From an uncultured Bacilli bacterium (lineage in GTDB: Bacteria; Bacillota_I; Bacilli_A; RF39; UBA660), in contig CANRPB010000007.1 of assembly GCA_947632415.1 (NCBI GenBank), forward strand, positions 1-29,791: 29,791 nucleotides of DNA. The letters are read 5' to 3'. Each line of letters begins with the position of its first letter. Position 1 is the first letter of the stretch. Below, piece by piece: positions 7,804 to 15,124 of the stretch. Made by a program: the position numbers and the translations under genes. The notes beneath the pieces are model-generated. The model had not been told where the DNA came from. It searched no databases and worked only from the letters and a program-made list of their open reading frames with translations.

Positions 7804-9084
7804 ATGGAAATAAAAAGGAATAATTATCTACAGCGTTTAATTGATAAACAAGGAAATCATATGATTAAAGTAATAACTGGATTAAGAAGATCTGGCAAGT
7901 CTTATTTATTGTATAATTTATTTAGAAAGTATCTTTTAGATAATGTAACTGATGAAAAACATATTGTTTATCTTGCTTTGGATGCAGAGGAAAATAAAAA
8001 GTATTGGGATTCATCAATACTTAATCAATATTTACTTAGTAGGATAGAAAGTGATAATGATAATTATTATATTTTACTTGATGAAATACAAAATGTTAAT
8101 AATTTTGTACCGGTATTAAACGGTCTTTTATATAAAGATAATGTTGATGTTTATGTTACAGGAAGTAATTCAAAAATGTTGTCAAGTGATATCAGTACTG
8201 AATTTAGAGGTAGAGGTGATGTTATTCATTTATATCCTCTGACATTTAAAGAATATTTGGATGCATATAATAAAGATAAAGATGAAGCATGGAATGATTA
8301 TGTTTTGTATGGAGGTTTACCATATATCTTGTTTTGTAAAACAGATGAAGATAAGGCTGATTATTTGAAAAATCTTTATAAAGAAACATATTTAGATGAT
8401 ATAAAGGAACGAAGAAAAATAAAAGACGAACAACTTTTGAATGATATATTAGATGTGTTATCATCTTCTATTGGTTCACTTACTAATCCGGCAAGGCTAA
8501 CTAATATAATCAATGACAGATATTTAAAGGAATCAAAAAATAGACAAGATAATTTAGTTAATAAAAATACTGTTGATAGTTATATTAATTATATCGAAGA
8601 TTCTTTTTTAGTAACAAAGGCTCAAAGATATGATATTAAGGGTAATCGTTATATTAATTCTCCTTATAAATATTATTATGAGGATATAGGTCTTAGAAAT
8701 GCAAGACTAAATTTTAGGCAAATTGATGATGGACATATTATGGAAAATATAATATATAATGAACTGTTAGCTAGAAGGTATAATGTGGATGTTGGTATTG
8801 TTGAAACATTCGCTAAGAATAGTGATAGTAAAACAAAACGAACTAATTATGAAGTGGATTTTGTGGTTAATAAAGGTGCTAAAAAGTATTATATTCAATC
8901 AGCATATAGATTAACAGATGATGAAAAAACTGAACAAGAAAAACAGTCTTTGAATCATATTGAAGATTCATTTAAGAAAATTATAATAGTTAAAGATAAT
9001 ATTAAAACAAGAATTGATAATGATGGAATAGTAACAATGGGATTATATCATTTCTTATTAAATGAAAATAGTTTAGACGAATAA
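7804..9084 (+). CDS. AAA-family ATPase with C-terminal DUF4143 domain (copy 2)
   Basis: The protein has 426 residues from the ATG at 7804. The upstream in-frame GTG at 7795 is part of the AGGTGA ribosome site (7793-7798), so I reject it as the start. Walker A is TGLRRSGKSY at 25-34, Walker B YYILLDEIQ near 87-96, and then DVYVTGSNSKMLSSD. The DUF4143 core is NYEVDFVVNKGAKKYYIQS near 345-364. The architecture matches copy 1 at 4924-6120, but the sequence is clearly diverged, so this is not a recent duplication. It has its own promoter region and is probably monocistronic. The role is unknown, as for the family. Confidence 0.88.
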   Translation: MEIKRNNYLQRLIDKQGNHMIKVITGLRRSGKSYLLYNLFRKYLLDNVTDEKHIVYLALDAEENKKYWDSSILNQYLLSRIESDNDNYYILLDEIQNVNNFVPVLNGLLYKDNVDVYVTGSNSKMLSSDISTEFRGRGDVIHLYPLTFKEYLDAYNKDKDEAWNDYVLYGGLPYILFCKTDEDKADYLKNLYKETYLDDIKERRKIKDEQLLNDILDVLSSSIGSLTNPARLTNIINDRYLKESKNRQDNLVNKNTVDSYINYIEDSFLVTKAQRYDIKGNRYINSPYKYYYEDIGLRNARLNFRQIDDGHIMENIIYNELLARRYNVDVGIVETFAKNSDSKTKRTNYEVDFVVNKGAKKYYIQSAYRLTDDEKTEQEKQSLNHIEDSFKKIIIVKDNIKTRIDNDGIVTMGLYHFLLNENSLDE

Positions 9085-9169
9085 AAAAGAGGAGGCTCAT
9101 AATTATTGAACAGTCCTTTTTTGTTTACTGTTATATTTAGTATTATCGATTTTTATATAGATTTTTTTC

Positions 9170-9225
9170 TTGACATATGAGTAATTATTCAACTATAATT
9201 ATAATAGTTGAAAAATAATTCAACT
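9170..9225 (+). promoter_or_regulatory. Promoter and ArsR-type operator of the metal-efflux operon
   Basis: A -35 TTGACA (9170-9175) and -10 TATAAT (9194-9199) are separated by 18 bases. The inverted repeat TTCAACTAT (9188-9196)/ATAGTTGAA (9204-9212) covers the -10 box. This is the place and form expected of a CadC/CzrA operator, which metal binding would release. A third half-site TTCAACT sits at 9219-9225, before the AGGAGG ribosome site. Confidence 0.8.
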
Positions 9226-9244
9226 GATAAATAGGAGGTATTTA

Positions 9245-9637
9245 ATGTCTAAAAATGAATATATTTGTGATTGTAATGTAATTCATCAAGATATTGTAGA
9301 TAAAATAATAAAACAAGTCCCAGATAAAAAAACATTTTCTGATTTGGCTGAATTTTTTAAATTAATAGGTGATCCAACTAGATTAAAAATTTTATTTGCG
9401 CTAGATAAAGAAGAAGTGTGTGTTTGTGATATAGCTAATATATTGTCAATGAGTAAATCATCTATATCTCATCAATTAGCCTTATTAAGAAAAAGTGAAA
9501 TTGTAAAATGCAAAAGAAAAGGAAAAGTTGTCTATTATTCTTTAGATGATAACCATGTTAATGAGGTTTTTGAAATTGCCCTAAATCATATTAATCATAA
9601 GAATAAAGAAAGATTAACTATAGAAAGAGGTTCTTAA
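9245..9637 (+). CDS. ArsR-family metal-sensing repressor (CadC/CmtR-like)
   Basis: The protein has 130 residues with a winged-helix core GDPTRLKILFAL...SMSKSSISHQLALLRKSE. The EEVCVCDIA motif puts Cys at 59 and 61 in helix alpha-3. With the N-terminal Cys pair at 8 and 10 this matches the Cd/Pb/Zn site of CadC-type repressors. A likely C-terminal helix carries His residues (HVNEVFEIALNHINHKNKE), which may form a second site. It should repress its own operon through the inverted repeat over the -10 box and release it when metal binds. Its TAA shares one base with the ATG of the P-type ATPase. Confidence 0.92.
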   Translation: MSKNEYICDCNVIHQDIVDKIIKQVPDKKTFSDLAEFFKLIGDPTRLKILFALDKEEVCVCDIANILSMSKSSISHQLALLRKSEIVKCKRKGKVVYYSLDDNHVNEVFEIALNHINHKNKERLTIERGS

Positions 9638-11457
9638 TGAAAAATAAGCTTATAAAAATTATTATTTCGGCAATATTATTTATAGTTGCTTCTATTTTAA
9701 AAGACACCAATATTAAAATATTACTATTTTTAATAGGGTATTTAGTGGTTGGTTTTAGTGTTTTAAGAGAGGCTTTTGAAAATATTATAAAGGGTAAATT
9801 TTTTGATGAGAATTTTCTTATGTCAGTTGCGACTATCGGTGCATTTATGATTCAAGAGTTTTCGGAGGCTGTGGCGGTGATGCTTTTTTATCAGGTTGGC
9901 GAATTATTTCAAGATTATGCGATTGCGAAATCTAAAAAATCAATTGCGAGTTTAATGGATATTCGTCCAGAATATGCAAATATTTTAAAAAATAAGGAAA
10001 TTAAAAAGGTTGATCCAAATACGGTTAAGATAGATGATATTATTGTTATTAAACCAGGTGAAAAGGTACCTCTTGATGGCGTTATAATTGATGGTGAATC
10101 ATTACTGGATACTAAGGCTTTAACTGGTGAGACAATACCTAAAAGGGTTTTAAAAGATGACCATATTTTAAGTGGAGCGATTAATACTAGTGGTGTGATT
10201 AAGGTAAGGGTTGAAAAAACTTTTTCAAATTCGACGGTAAGTAAAATTTTAGAGTTAGTTGCGAATGCGACTGATAAGAAGACGAAAGAGGAAAATTTTA
10301 TTACTAAGTTTGCTAAAGTATATACACCTATTGTCGTTTTAGTAGCGCTTTTATTAGCGTTTATTCCTCCATTAATATTTAATGTTAGTTTTAATGCGTG
10401 TTTATATCGTGCTTTATCCTTTTTAGTTGTGTCCTGTCCTTGTGCTTTAGTAATATCTATTCCTTTATCCTTTTTTGGAGGAATTGGAGCAGCATCTAAA
10501 ATTGGTGTCTTAGTAAAGGGAAGCAATTATTTAGAGAAACTTAATAATGTAGATACGATTGTTTTTGATAAAACTGGAACATTAACAGAAGGTGTGTTTG
10601 AGGTAATAGATGTTAATCCTGTTAATATATCCAAAGACGGATTATTAAAATTAGCGGTTAGTGCGGAGGTATATTCCAATCATCCTATTTCTTTATCTAT
10701 AAGACAGGCTTATCAAAAGGAAATTGATAATAATCTAATTAAGGAGACTAAAGAAATTCCAGGATATGGTATTAAGGCTTTAATTGATAATAAGAAAGTG
10801 TTAGTTGGTAATGAGAAATTGCTTTTAAAAAATAATATTGCTTTTAAACCATGTAAAGATGTGGGAACTATTATTTATGTTGCTTGTAATAAAGAGTATA
10901 TGGGTTATATTAGGATTGCTGATAAGATTAAGGATGATGCATATAGGGCGATTGATAAGTTTAAAAAAATTGGTATTAATAATTTTGTGATGTTAACAGG
11001 TGATAAAGAGATTACTGCTAAGTATGTTGCTCAAGAATTAGGTATTTCTAGTTACTATGCTTCGCTACTTCCTGATGGAAAGGTTAAAAAAATGCTTGAG
11101 TTAAAGCAAAAGAGTAATATAATATTTGTTGGCGATGGCATTAATGATGCTTTGGTTTTGGCAGAAGCACCTATAGGTGTTGGTATGGGTGCGATTGGCA
11201 GTGATGCCGCAATTGAGGCATCAGATATAGTTTTGATGAATGATGAGCTTTCTAAAATACCTGAGGCTATTTATATTGCTAAAAAGACAGTGCATATTGT
11301 TAAAGAAAATATTTATTTTATTATTTTGATAAAGATATTAGTGTTAGTTTTAAGTGCTTTAGGAATATCTACGATGTGGGAGGCTGTTTTTGCTGATGTT
11401 GGAGTAACAGTTATATCATCGTTAAATGCTTTAAGAGTTTTAATAGAAAGGAAGTGA
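9637..11457 (+). CDS. cadA: P1B-type heavy-metal efflux ATPase (Cd/Zn/Pb type) lacking an N-terminal metal-binding domain
   Basis: The protein has 606 residues. Transmembrane helices begin directly at residue 5, with no N-terminal HMA domain. The actuator TGE is in ALTGETIPKR, the ion-path motif is SCPCALVIS (CPC 267-269), the phosphorylation motif DKTGT starts at D311, HP is in YSNHPISLS, and the hinge motif GDGIND is at 499-504. The CPC motif with KGSNYLEKL after it fits the Zn/Cd/Pb class rather than the Cu class. It would export metal across the cytoplasmic membrane using ATP. Translation is coupled to the repressor (TAATG overlap), and a separate HMA protein follows 4 bases after its stop. 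Confidence 0.93.
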   Translation: MKNKLIKIIISAILFIVASILKDTNIKILLFLIGYLVVGFSVLREAFENIIKGKFFDENFLMSVATIGAFMIQEFSEAVAVMLFYQVGELFQDYAIAKSKKSIASLMDIRPEYANILKNKEIKKVDPNTVKIDDIIVIKPGEKVPLDGVIIDGESLLDTKALTGETIPKRVLKDDHILSGAINTSGVIKVRVEKTFSNSTVSKILELVANATDKKTKEENFITKFAKVYTPIVVLVALLLAFIPPLIFNVSFNACLYRALSFLVVSCPCALVISIPLSFFGGIGAASKIGVLVKGSNYLEKLNNVDTIVFDKTGTLTEGVFEVIDVNPVNISKDGLLKLAVSAEVYSNHPISLSIRQAYQKEIDNNLIKETKEIPGYGIKALIDNKKVLVGNEKLLLKNNIAFKPCKDVGTIIYVACNKEYMGYIRIADKIKDDAYRAIDKFKKIGINNFVMLTGDKEITAKYVAQELGISSYYASLLPDGKVKKMLELKQKSNIIFVGDGINDALVLAEAPIGVGMGAIGSDAAIEASDIVLMNDELSKIPEAIYIAKKTVHIVKENIYFIILIKILVLVLSALGISTMWEAVFADVGVTVISSLNALRVLIERK

Positions 11458-11461
11458 TATA

Positions 11462-11662
11462 ATGCAAGAGTTAGTTTTAAAGGTTGATGGTATGGTTTGT
11501 AGTGGTTGTGAGAATAGAATTCAAAATGCTTTAAAAAATATTGATGGTGTTAAAAAGGTTCAAGCAAGTCATCAAAAAAAGGAAGTAAAAGTCGTTTTTG
11601 ATAAGGATATCGAGGAAAAAATTAAAAGTACCATTATTAATCTTGGTTTTGATTTAAGATGA
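11462..11662 (+). CDS. Stand-alone HMA metal-binding protein (CopZ-like fold)
   Basis: The protein has 66 residues. GMVCSGC places the metal-binding Cys residues at 13 and 16, and the rest fits a single ferredoxin-like HMA domain (ENRIQNALKNIDGVKKVQ, EVKVVFD, IINLGFDL). It lies 4 bases after the P1B ATPase, which lacks exactly this domain. It probably acts as a detached metal-binding module or chaperone for that pump. CopZ proteins normally serve Cu, whereas the operon regulator and pump look Cd/Zn type, so the metal is uncertain. The stop codon lies inside the terminator stem. Confidence 0.9.
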   Translation: MQELVLKVDGMVCSGCENRIQNALKNIDGVKKVQASHQKKEVKVVFDKDIEEKIKSTIINLGFDLR

Positions 11663-11682
11663 TTTATTTCATCTTTTTATTA
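11656..11682 (+). terminator. Terminator of the metal-efflux operon
   Basis: AAGATGA (11656-11662, including the TGA stop) pairs with TCATCTT (11669-11675), followed by TTTATTATT. Confidence 0.7.
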
Positions 11683-11708
11683 TTAATAAATATTTAATTT
11701 TTATACGG

Positions 11709-11763
11709 TATAATTTATTTTAAATGGAAGATAATATTTATAGATAGATTTAAAGTCTATCTA
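11709..11763 (+). promoter_or_regulatory. -10 box and leader hairpin of the TPKTG surface protein
   Basis: TATAAT lies at 11709-11714. About 27 bases later TAGATAGA (11741-11748) pairs with TCTATCTA (11756-11763) to form a leader hairpin, then AAGGAG at 11790-11795. No T-run follows the hairpin, so an mRNA stability or regulatory role is more likely than termination. Confidence 0.4.
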
Positions 11764-11802
11764 GCTTGACAAATGATGTAGTATGTTGAAAGGAGTATGT
11801 TT

Positions 11803-12687
11803 GTGAAGAAAAAATTTTTGTCAGGAACACTTTTTTTATTGGGTGTAATATTTTCTTTTAAAGCCAATGTATTTGCTCAAGAACTATATGGTTCTATTAG
11901 TGTCATTAGTGAAGGAACATCTAAAGTTGACAATAACAATACCGCAAATGTCACTGTAAAGTATACGGCTGGTAATCTTAAGTGGTATGAAAAAGATACT
12001 AAGATAGGTAGAAATTCCGATGGTTATTGGATTGGAATTAAGATTGAGGCTCCAAAAGGTAGAAGTGAAAATGCTAGTTTTCAAAGAGGTGGCAAGACTG
12101 TTAAATTTAATGATGTTAAGGATGGCGAAGATTATGTTAATGCCTGGTTGGGTGTAAATCAAGAACGTCTTAAAGAAGTTAAGGAAAAGGGAGAACCATA
12201 TACTATTTTAGTGTATGATTTTGACTGGGATGCTGATGGTGATTTTGATGATCAAACATTAGTTGTTCAGGTTGATCCTGATAAGATTGTACTTGAGGAT
12301 GTACCAGAAACACATGCGATTGTTACTGTTAAGGGTATAACAGGTAATCGAACTTTTACTGTTGAAAAGGGAAAATCATTAAATGAATATTTATCTGATG
12401 AAGAGAAAGAAAAATTAAATAAGTTATTAACCGCACCAGAGGGTAAGAAGTTAGTTGGTATTTTTAAGGATGATGTAGAGTTTAGTCTTGATGAGAAGAT
12501 TACGGAAAATACGACTTTGACTATTAAGTTTGAGGATATTAAGGCTGAAGAACCAATTGAAGAATCAATTGAAGAACCTAAGGATGATACACCAAAAACA
12601 GGTGTTAATGATTCGATGTTCTTTGTTATTTCGATGACTTTATTATCGGGTGCTAGTGTAATAGTTTTAAGAAAGAAAGTCCAATAA
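11803..12687 (+). CDS. Sortase-anchored surface protein with TPKTG signal
   Basis: The protein has 294 residues from GTG at 11803. An in-frame ATG at 11797 lies only one base after AAGGAG, whereas the GTG has a 7-base spacing. A Sec signal peptide (KKKFLSGTLFLLGVIFSF) ends near VFAQ. A ~125-residue domain of unknown type follows, containing an acidic DWDADGDFDD loop that resembles an EF-hand/dockerin calcium loop. Next comes a ~75-residue repeat-like domain (GKSLNEYLSDEE...APEGKKLVGIFKDDVEF) similar to InlB-type B repeats. The C-terminus has an acidic spacer, TPKTG, a hydrophobic helix and RKKVQ, a complete cell-wall sorting signal. The class B sortase begins 51 bases downstream and is the likely partner. 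Confidence 0.85.
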   Translation: MKKKFLSGTLFLLGVIFSFKANVFAQELYGSISVISEGTSKVDNNNTANVTVKYTAGNLKWYEKDTKIGRNSDGYWIGIKIEAPKGRSENASFQRGGKTVKFNDVKDGEDYVNAWLGVNQERLKEVKEKGEPYTILVYDFDWDADGDFDDQTLVVQVDPDKIVLEDVPETHAIVTVKGITGNRTFTVEKGKSLNEYLSDEEKEKLNKLLTAPEGKKLVGIFKDDVEFSLDEKITENTTLTIKFEDIKAEEPIEESIEEPKDDTPKTGVNDSMFFVISMTLLSGASVIVLRKKVQ

Positions 12688-12696
12688 AAAGTGTTT

Positions 12697-12726
12697 AAAT
12701 GAAGTAGTTAGCTACTTCATTTTTAT
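12697..12726 (+). terminator. Terminator between the surface protein and its sortase
   Basis: AAATGAAGTAG (12697-12707) pairs perfectly with CTACTTCATTT (12712-12722), followed by T. The sortase gene starts 13 bases later with no room for its own promoter. Some read-through is therefore expected, giving much less sortase than substrate. Confidence 0.75.
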
Positions 12727-12738
12727 TAGGGGTTATTT

Positions 12739-13476
12739 ATGAAGAAGATAATTTTTGTTTTGAGTGTGATATTTTTAATAGGATTAGGTAGTACTCTTTA
12801 TAATATGATGAGTGTTGTTAAGGATAAAAAAGATAATACTGATGTTTTAGAAAAAATAGAAGTTCCTTATGTAGAGGAATTTAAGACGGAAAGAATGTTA
12901 CAGGTTGAAGAGTTAAAAAAAGAGAATAATGATATTGTTGGTTGGATAGAGATAAGTAATACTAATATTAGTTATCCTGTTTTACAGACAGATAATAATG
13001 ACTTTTATTTGAATCATAATTATAAGGGTGAATATACAACTAGGGGGAGTATTTTTTTAGATAAGGGTGTTAATTTAAATAATAGTGTTAATTATTTAGT
13101 ATATGGTCATAGAACAAAGACAAATTTAATGTTTGAACAATTATTAAAGTATCAGGATGAAGACTTTTATTTAAATAATAAAGTGATTCGTTTTACGACT
13201 TTAAATGATGATGCTTTTTATGAGGTTATATCTGTTTTTAAGTCTAGGGTTTTTTATCAGAATGAGACTGATGTTTTTAGATATTATTATTTTATTAATG
13301 GTTCAGAAGAGGAGTTTAATTATTATGTAAATGAGGCAAAAAAAGCCAGTTTATATGATACTGGTGTTAGTGCTTCTTATGGGGATCAGTTGTTAACTCT
13401 TTCTACTTGTGAGTATTCCCAGACTGATGGTAGGTTTGTGGTTGTGGCTAAGAGGGTTGGTGTTGTTAATGAGTGA
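12739..13476 (+). CDS. srtB: Class B sortase
   Basis: The protein has 245 residues with an N-terminal membrane anchor (IIFVLSVIFLIGLGSTLY) and an extracellular catalytic domain. The catalytic residues are H124 in VYGHRT, C224 in TLSTC and R232 in GRFVVVAKR. The spacing and the long insertion before TLSTC fit class B. The nearest candidate substrate carries TPKTG rather than the NPQTN of iron-regulated staphylococcal SrtB. This recalls the clostridial class B enzymes that use (S/N/P)PxTG signals. It anchors the preceding protein to peptidoglycan. It sits behind a strong hairpin terminator. Confidence 0.9.
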   Translation: MKKIIFVLSVIFLIGLGSTLYNMMSVVKDKKDNTDVLEKIEVPYVEEFKTERMLQVEELKKENNDIVGWIEISNTNISYPVLQTDNNDFYLNHNYKGEYTTRGSIFLDKGVNLNNSVNYLVYGHRTKTNLMFEQLLKYQDEDFYLNNKVIRFTTLNDDAFYEVISVFKSRVFYQNETDVFRYYYFINGSEEEFNYYVNEAKKASLYDTGVSASYGDQLLTLSTCEYSQTDGRFVVVAKRVGVVNE

Positions 13477-13502
13477 TTTTAGTGTAAAGTAATGTAAATG
13501 AT

Positions 13503-13531
13503 GTTCGCAGAAGTAATATACTTCTGCGAAC
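13503..13531. repeat. 29-base palindrome, left copy
   Basis: GTTCGCAGAAGTA-ATA-TACTTCTGCGAAC has 13-base arms and a 3-base centre. It is followed by TTCTTTACC, not a true T-run, although it may help end sortase transcription. Confidence 0.9.
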
Positions 13532-13548
13532 TTCTTTACCCTAAAATA

Positions 13549-13576
13549 ATTTTATCATACATCCTTAAAAAGTCAA
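13549..13576 (-). promoter_or_regulatory. Sigma-A-type promoter inside the palindrome-bounded segment, facing left
   Basis: On the minus strand TTGACT (13576-13571) and TAAAAT (13554-13549) are separated by 16 bases. Transcription would start near 13542 and run through the left palindrome, antisense to the 3' end of the sortase gene. No gene lies in that direction. Confidence 0.6.
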
Positions 13577-13706
13577 TAAAAACAATATATTTTGATGGTT
13601 TAAATTTTATAAAAAAAGAGTATTTTAAAAATAAATTTAAAAATTAAAAAAATTTTTAAAATTGTCAATTTACCCAGTAAAAACAAGGAATTTTGAGTTT
13701 TGAAAA

Positions 13707-13735
13707 GTTCGCAGAAGTATATTACTTCTGCGAAC
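13707..13735. repeat. 29-base palindrome, right copy (reverse complement of left copy)
   Basis: GTTCGCAGAAGTA-TAT-TACTTCTGCGAAC. It differs from the left copy only in the 3-base centre, which is the exact reverse complement. The two are therefore inverted repeats of each other as well as individually palindromic. Confidence 0.9.
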
Positions 13736-13818
13736 ATATGAGTATAATTCACTTTACTTTAAGGAGTTGATGTGATAGAATTAGAGTATAATAGCAGTGT
13801 ACTATAGTACAGGAGATT

Positions 13819-13857
13819 ATGAAAAAAATAATAGTAATTAATGAAGTAAAAAAATAG
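13819..13857 (+). CDS. 12-residue leader-type mini-ORF before the pilin-like gene
   Basis: MKKIIVINEVKK is preceded by AGGAGA 3 bases upstream and ends 16 bases before the pilin start. It may be a leader peptide that tunes translation of the next gene, or chance. No attenuator hairpin is visible after it. Confidence 0.3.
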   Translation: MKKIIVINEVKK

Positions 13858-13873
13858 AAAGGATGAGTTACTT

Positions 13874-14992
13874 ATGAAGAAAAAAAAGAAAGGTTTTACC
13901 CTTATTGAGTTATTGGCAATAATAGTAATACTTGCAATAATAGCAGTAATAACAGTACCAATAATATTAAACATAATAGAGAATTCAAAAAGAGGAGCCG
14001 TAATAGATAGTGCATATGGCTATAAAGACTCCATCAATAAATATTATGTAACAGAATTAGCAAAAAATTCAGAATTTGCATTATCAAATGGAGTATACAC
14101 AGTTAATAATGATGGTTCTATAAAAAATGGTGACAATACATATACAATACCATTTTCAGGAACAAAACCAAGTGGAGGAAGTATAACACTTAAAAATAAT
14201 GAAATAACAGATGCATGTATTATCATAGATGAATACGCAGTAACATATGAAGATGGAAAATTTACAACCAATGGAAAAGGAATTTGTGATGGAATGATAG
14301 GAGATGAACCAACATTATCACAATATGAGTTTGTTAAAGAAAGTGATGGAGATATAAAAATAGGCGATGAAATAATATTTGGAACAGAAAATTTTTATGT
14401 AGTATCTGTTAATGCTAATAAAGTTGTTTTATTAGCAAAATATAATCTATATGTAGGAAATAAGTATGATAGAAATACTGAAACTTATACTCCACTAGAT
14501 AAAAATGATTCAAAATATGGGTTACAAAGTGAGATAACAAAATATGTAGAAAATAAAGTTGATATTGGAGTAGTGCCATTTTCAAAAACAGTATATGGAT
14601 ATAATGAAGAATATGATGAAGCACCACAAGGTACTATTGAAGAACCAACAAATGAAAAATATAGTATAGCGTATTATGTAAAGGAATATGTAAATAAGTT
14701 AAAAGAAATGGGAGCACCAGATTCCATAACAGGAAGATTATTATTAGATTCTGATATATCACAGTATGATTGCACTTTTGGTGGTGATACTTGTGAAATG
14801 GCTCCTTATTGGTTACAATCTTCATCATATTGGTTGGGATCAGGATACAGCAGTAGTGTTGATGGTCTTATGGAACATATTATTTTTTCTGATCCTAATT
14901 ATGAAACTTATAATGTTGATGAGGCTGATGGGGGAGGCGTTAGACCTGTTATAGAAATAAATTTATCTGATATTAAAATGCAAAATACTTAA
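13874..14992 (+). CDS. Type IV pilin-like protein with DUF6273-like C-terminal domain
   Basis: The protein has 372 residues. It has a prepilin leader and class III signal: KKKKKG^FTLIELLAIIVIL with Glu at +5 after the cleavage Gly, then a long hydrophobic helix and an amphipathic helix (NIIENSKRGAVIDSAYGY). A small pilin-like beta domain to ~140 has a Cys pair (TDACIII, GKGICDG). From about 170 a larger domain ends with YWLGSGYSSS...GGGVRPVIEI, the pattern of DUF6273/C-type-lectin-like domains that often end surface proteins. A second close Cys pair is in YDCTFGGDTCEM. It needs a prepilin peptidase and assembly ATPase, neither of which is in the window. AAAGGATG precedes the start. The palindrome-bounded segment lies immediately upstream and may control it. 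Confidence 0.85.
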   Translation: MKKKKKGFTLIELLAIIVILAIIAVITVPIILNIIENSKRGAVIDSAYGYKDSINKYYVTELAKNSEFALSNGVYTVNNDGSIKNGDNTYTIPFSGTKPSGGSITLKNNEITDACIIIDEYAVTYEDGKFTTNGKGICDGMIGDEPTLSQYEFVKESDGDIKIGDEIIFGTENFYVVSVNANKVVLLAKYNLYVGNKYDRNTETYTPLDKNDSKYGLQSEITKYVENKVDIGVVPFSKTVYGYNEEYDEAPQGTIEEPTNEKYSIAYYVKEYVNKLKEMGAPDSITGRLLLDSDISQYDCTFGGDTCEMAPYWLQSSSYWLGSGYSSSVDGLMEHIIFSDPNYETYNVDEADGGGVRPVIEINLSDIKMQNT

Positions 14993-15040
14993 GAAATAGA
15001 CTTTTGAGAGACAGTGTATAATCTAGTTAATTTATATAAA

Positions 15041-15073
15041 AATGAAAAAGATATATTCTCTTTCGTTTTTTTA
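15041..15073 (+). terminator. Terminator of the pilin-like gene
   Basis: AATGAAAAAGA (15041-15051) pairs with TCTCTTTCGTT (15057-15067), with one mismatch and one G-T, followed by a run of seven T. It directly abuts the next promoter. Confidence 0.65.
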
Positions 15074-15114
15074 TTGACATCTGTGTATATACTGTATATA
15101 ATTTATATATACAG
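15074..15114 (+). promoter_or_regulatory. Promoter and operator of the YtrA-type operon
   Basis: TTGACA (15074-15079), a 17-base spacer and TATAAT (15097-15102) form a near-consensus promoter. CTGTGTATATA (15081-15091) and TATATATACAG (15104-15114) form an inverted repeat (10 of 11) around the -10 box. This is the expected position for autorepression by the GntR/YtrA regulator. Confidence 0.8.
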
Positions 15115-15124
15115 AGAGGTGAAT

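Larger units (their letters stand above)
13477..13873. other. Intergenic segment bounded by two 29-base palindromes, with an outward minus-strand promoter
   Basis: This ~400-base region between the sortase and the pilin-like gene holds two near-identical 29-base palindromes (13503-13531 and 13707-13735), exact reverse complements of each other. They enclose 175 very AT-rich bases. A good minus-strand promoter lies inside. Right of the second palindrome are a TATAAT at 13787-13792, a 12-base palindrome GTACTATAGTAC at 13799-13810 and a 12-codon mini-ORF at 13819-13857. It could be an invertible promoter or a MITE-like insertion. No recombinase gene is seen in the window. Confidence 0.6.

Noticed and set aside
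9915..10526. 203-residue minus-strand frame opposite the metal ATPase
   Set aside because: It lies wholly inside a gene with all catalytic motifs and has no ribosome site.
13503..13735. Two 29-base repeats as a minimal CRISPR array
   Set aside because: There are only two copies, 204 bases apart, each a perfect palindrome. No third repeat, regular spacers or cas genes are present.
13731..13743. CGAACATATG as a LexA (SOS) box
   Set aside because: Only one half fits. CGAAC is explained by the palindrome arm and the second half-site (GTTCG) is missing.
13874..14992. C-type-lectin-like C-terminus of the pilin-like protein as a diversity-generating retroelement target
   Set aside because: No reverse transcriptase, template repeat or accessory gene is visible in the window.
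15014..15124. GTG at 15014 as start of the YtrA-type regulator
   Set aside because: It would place the promoter, operator and ribosome site inside the coding region. The ATG at 15125 has a proper ribosome site.
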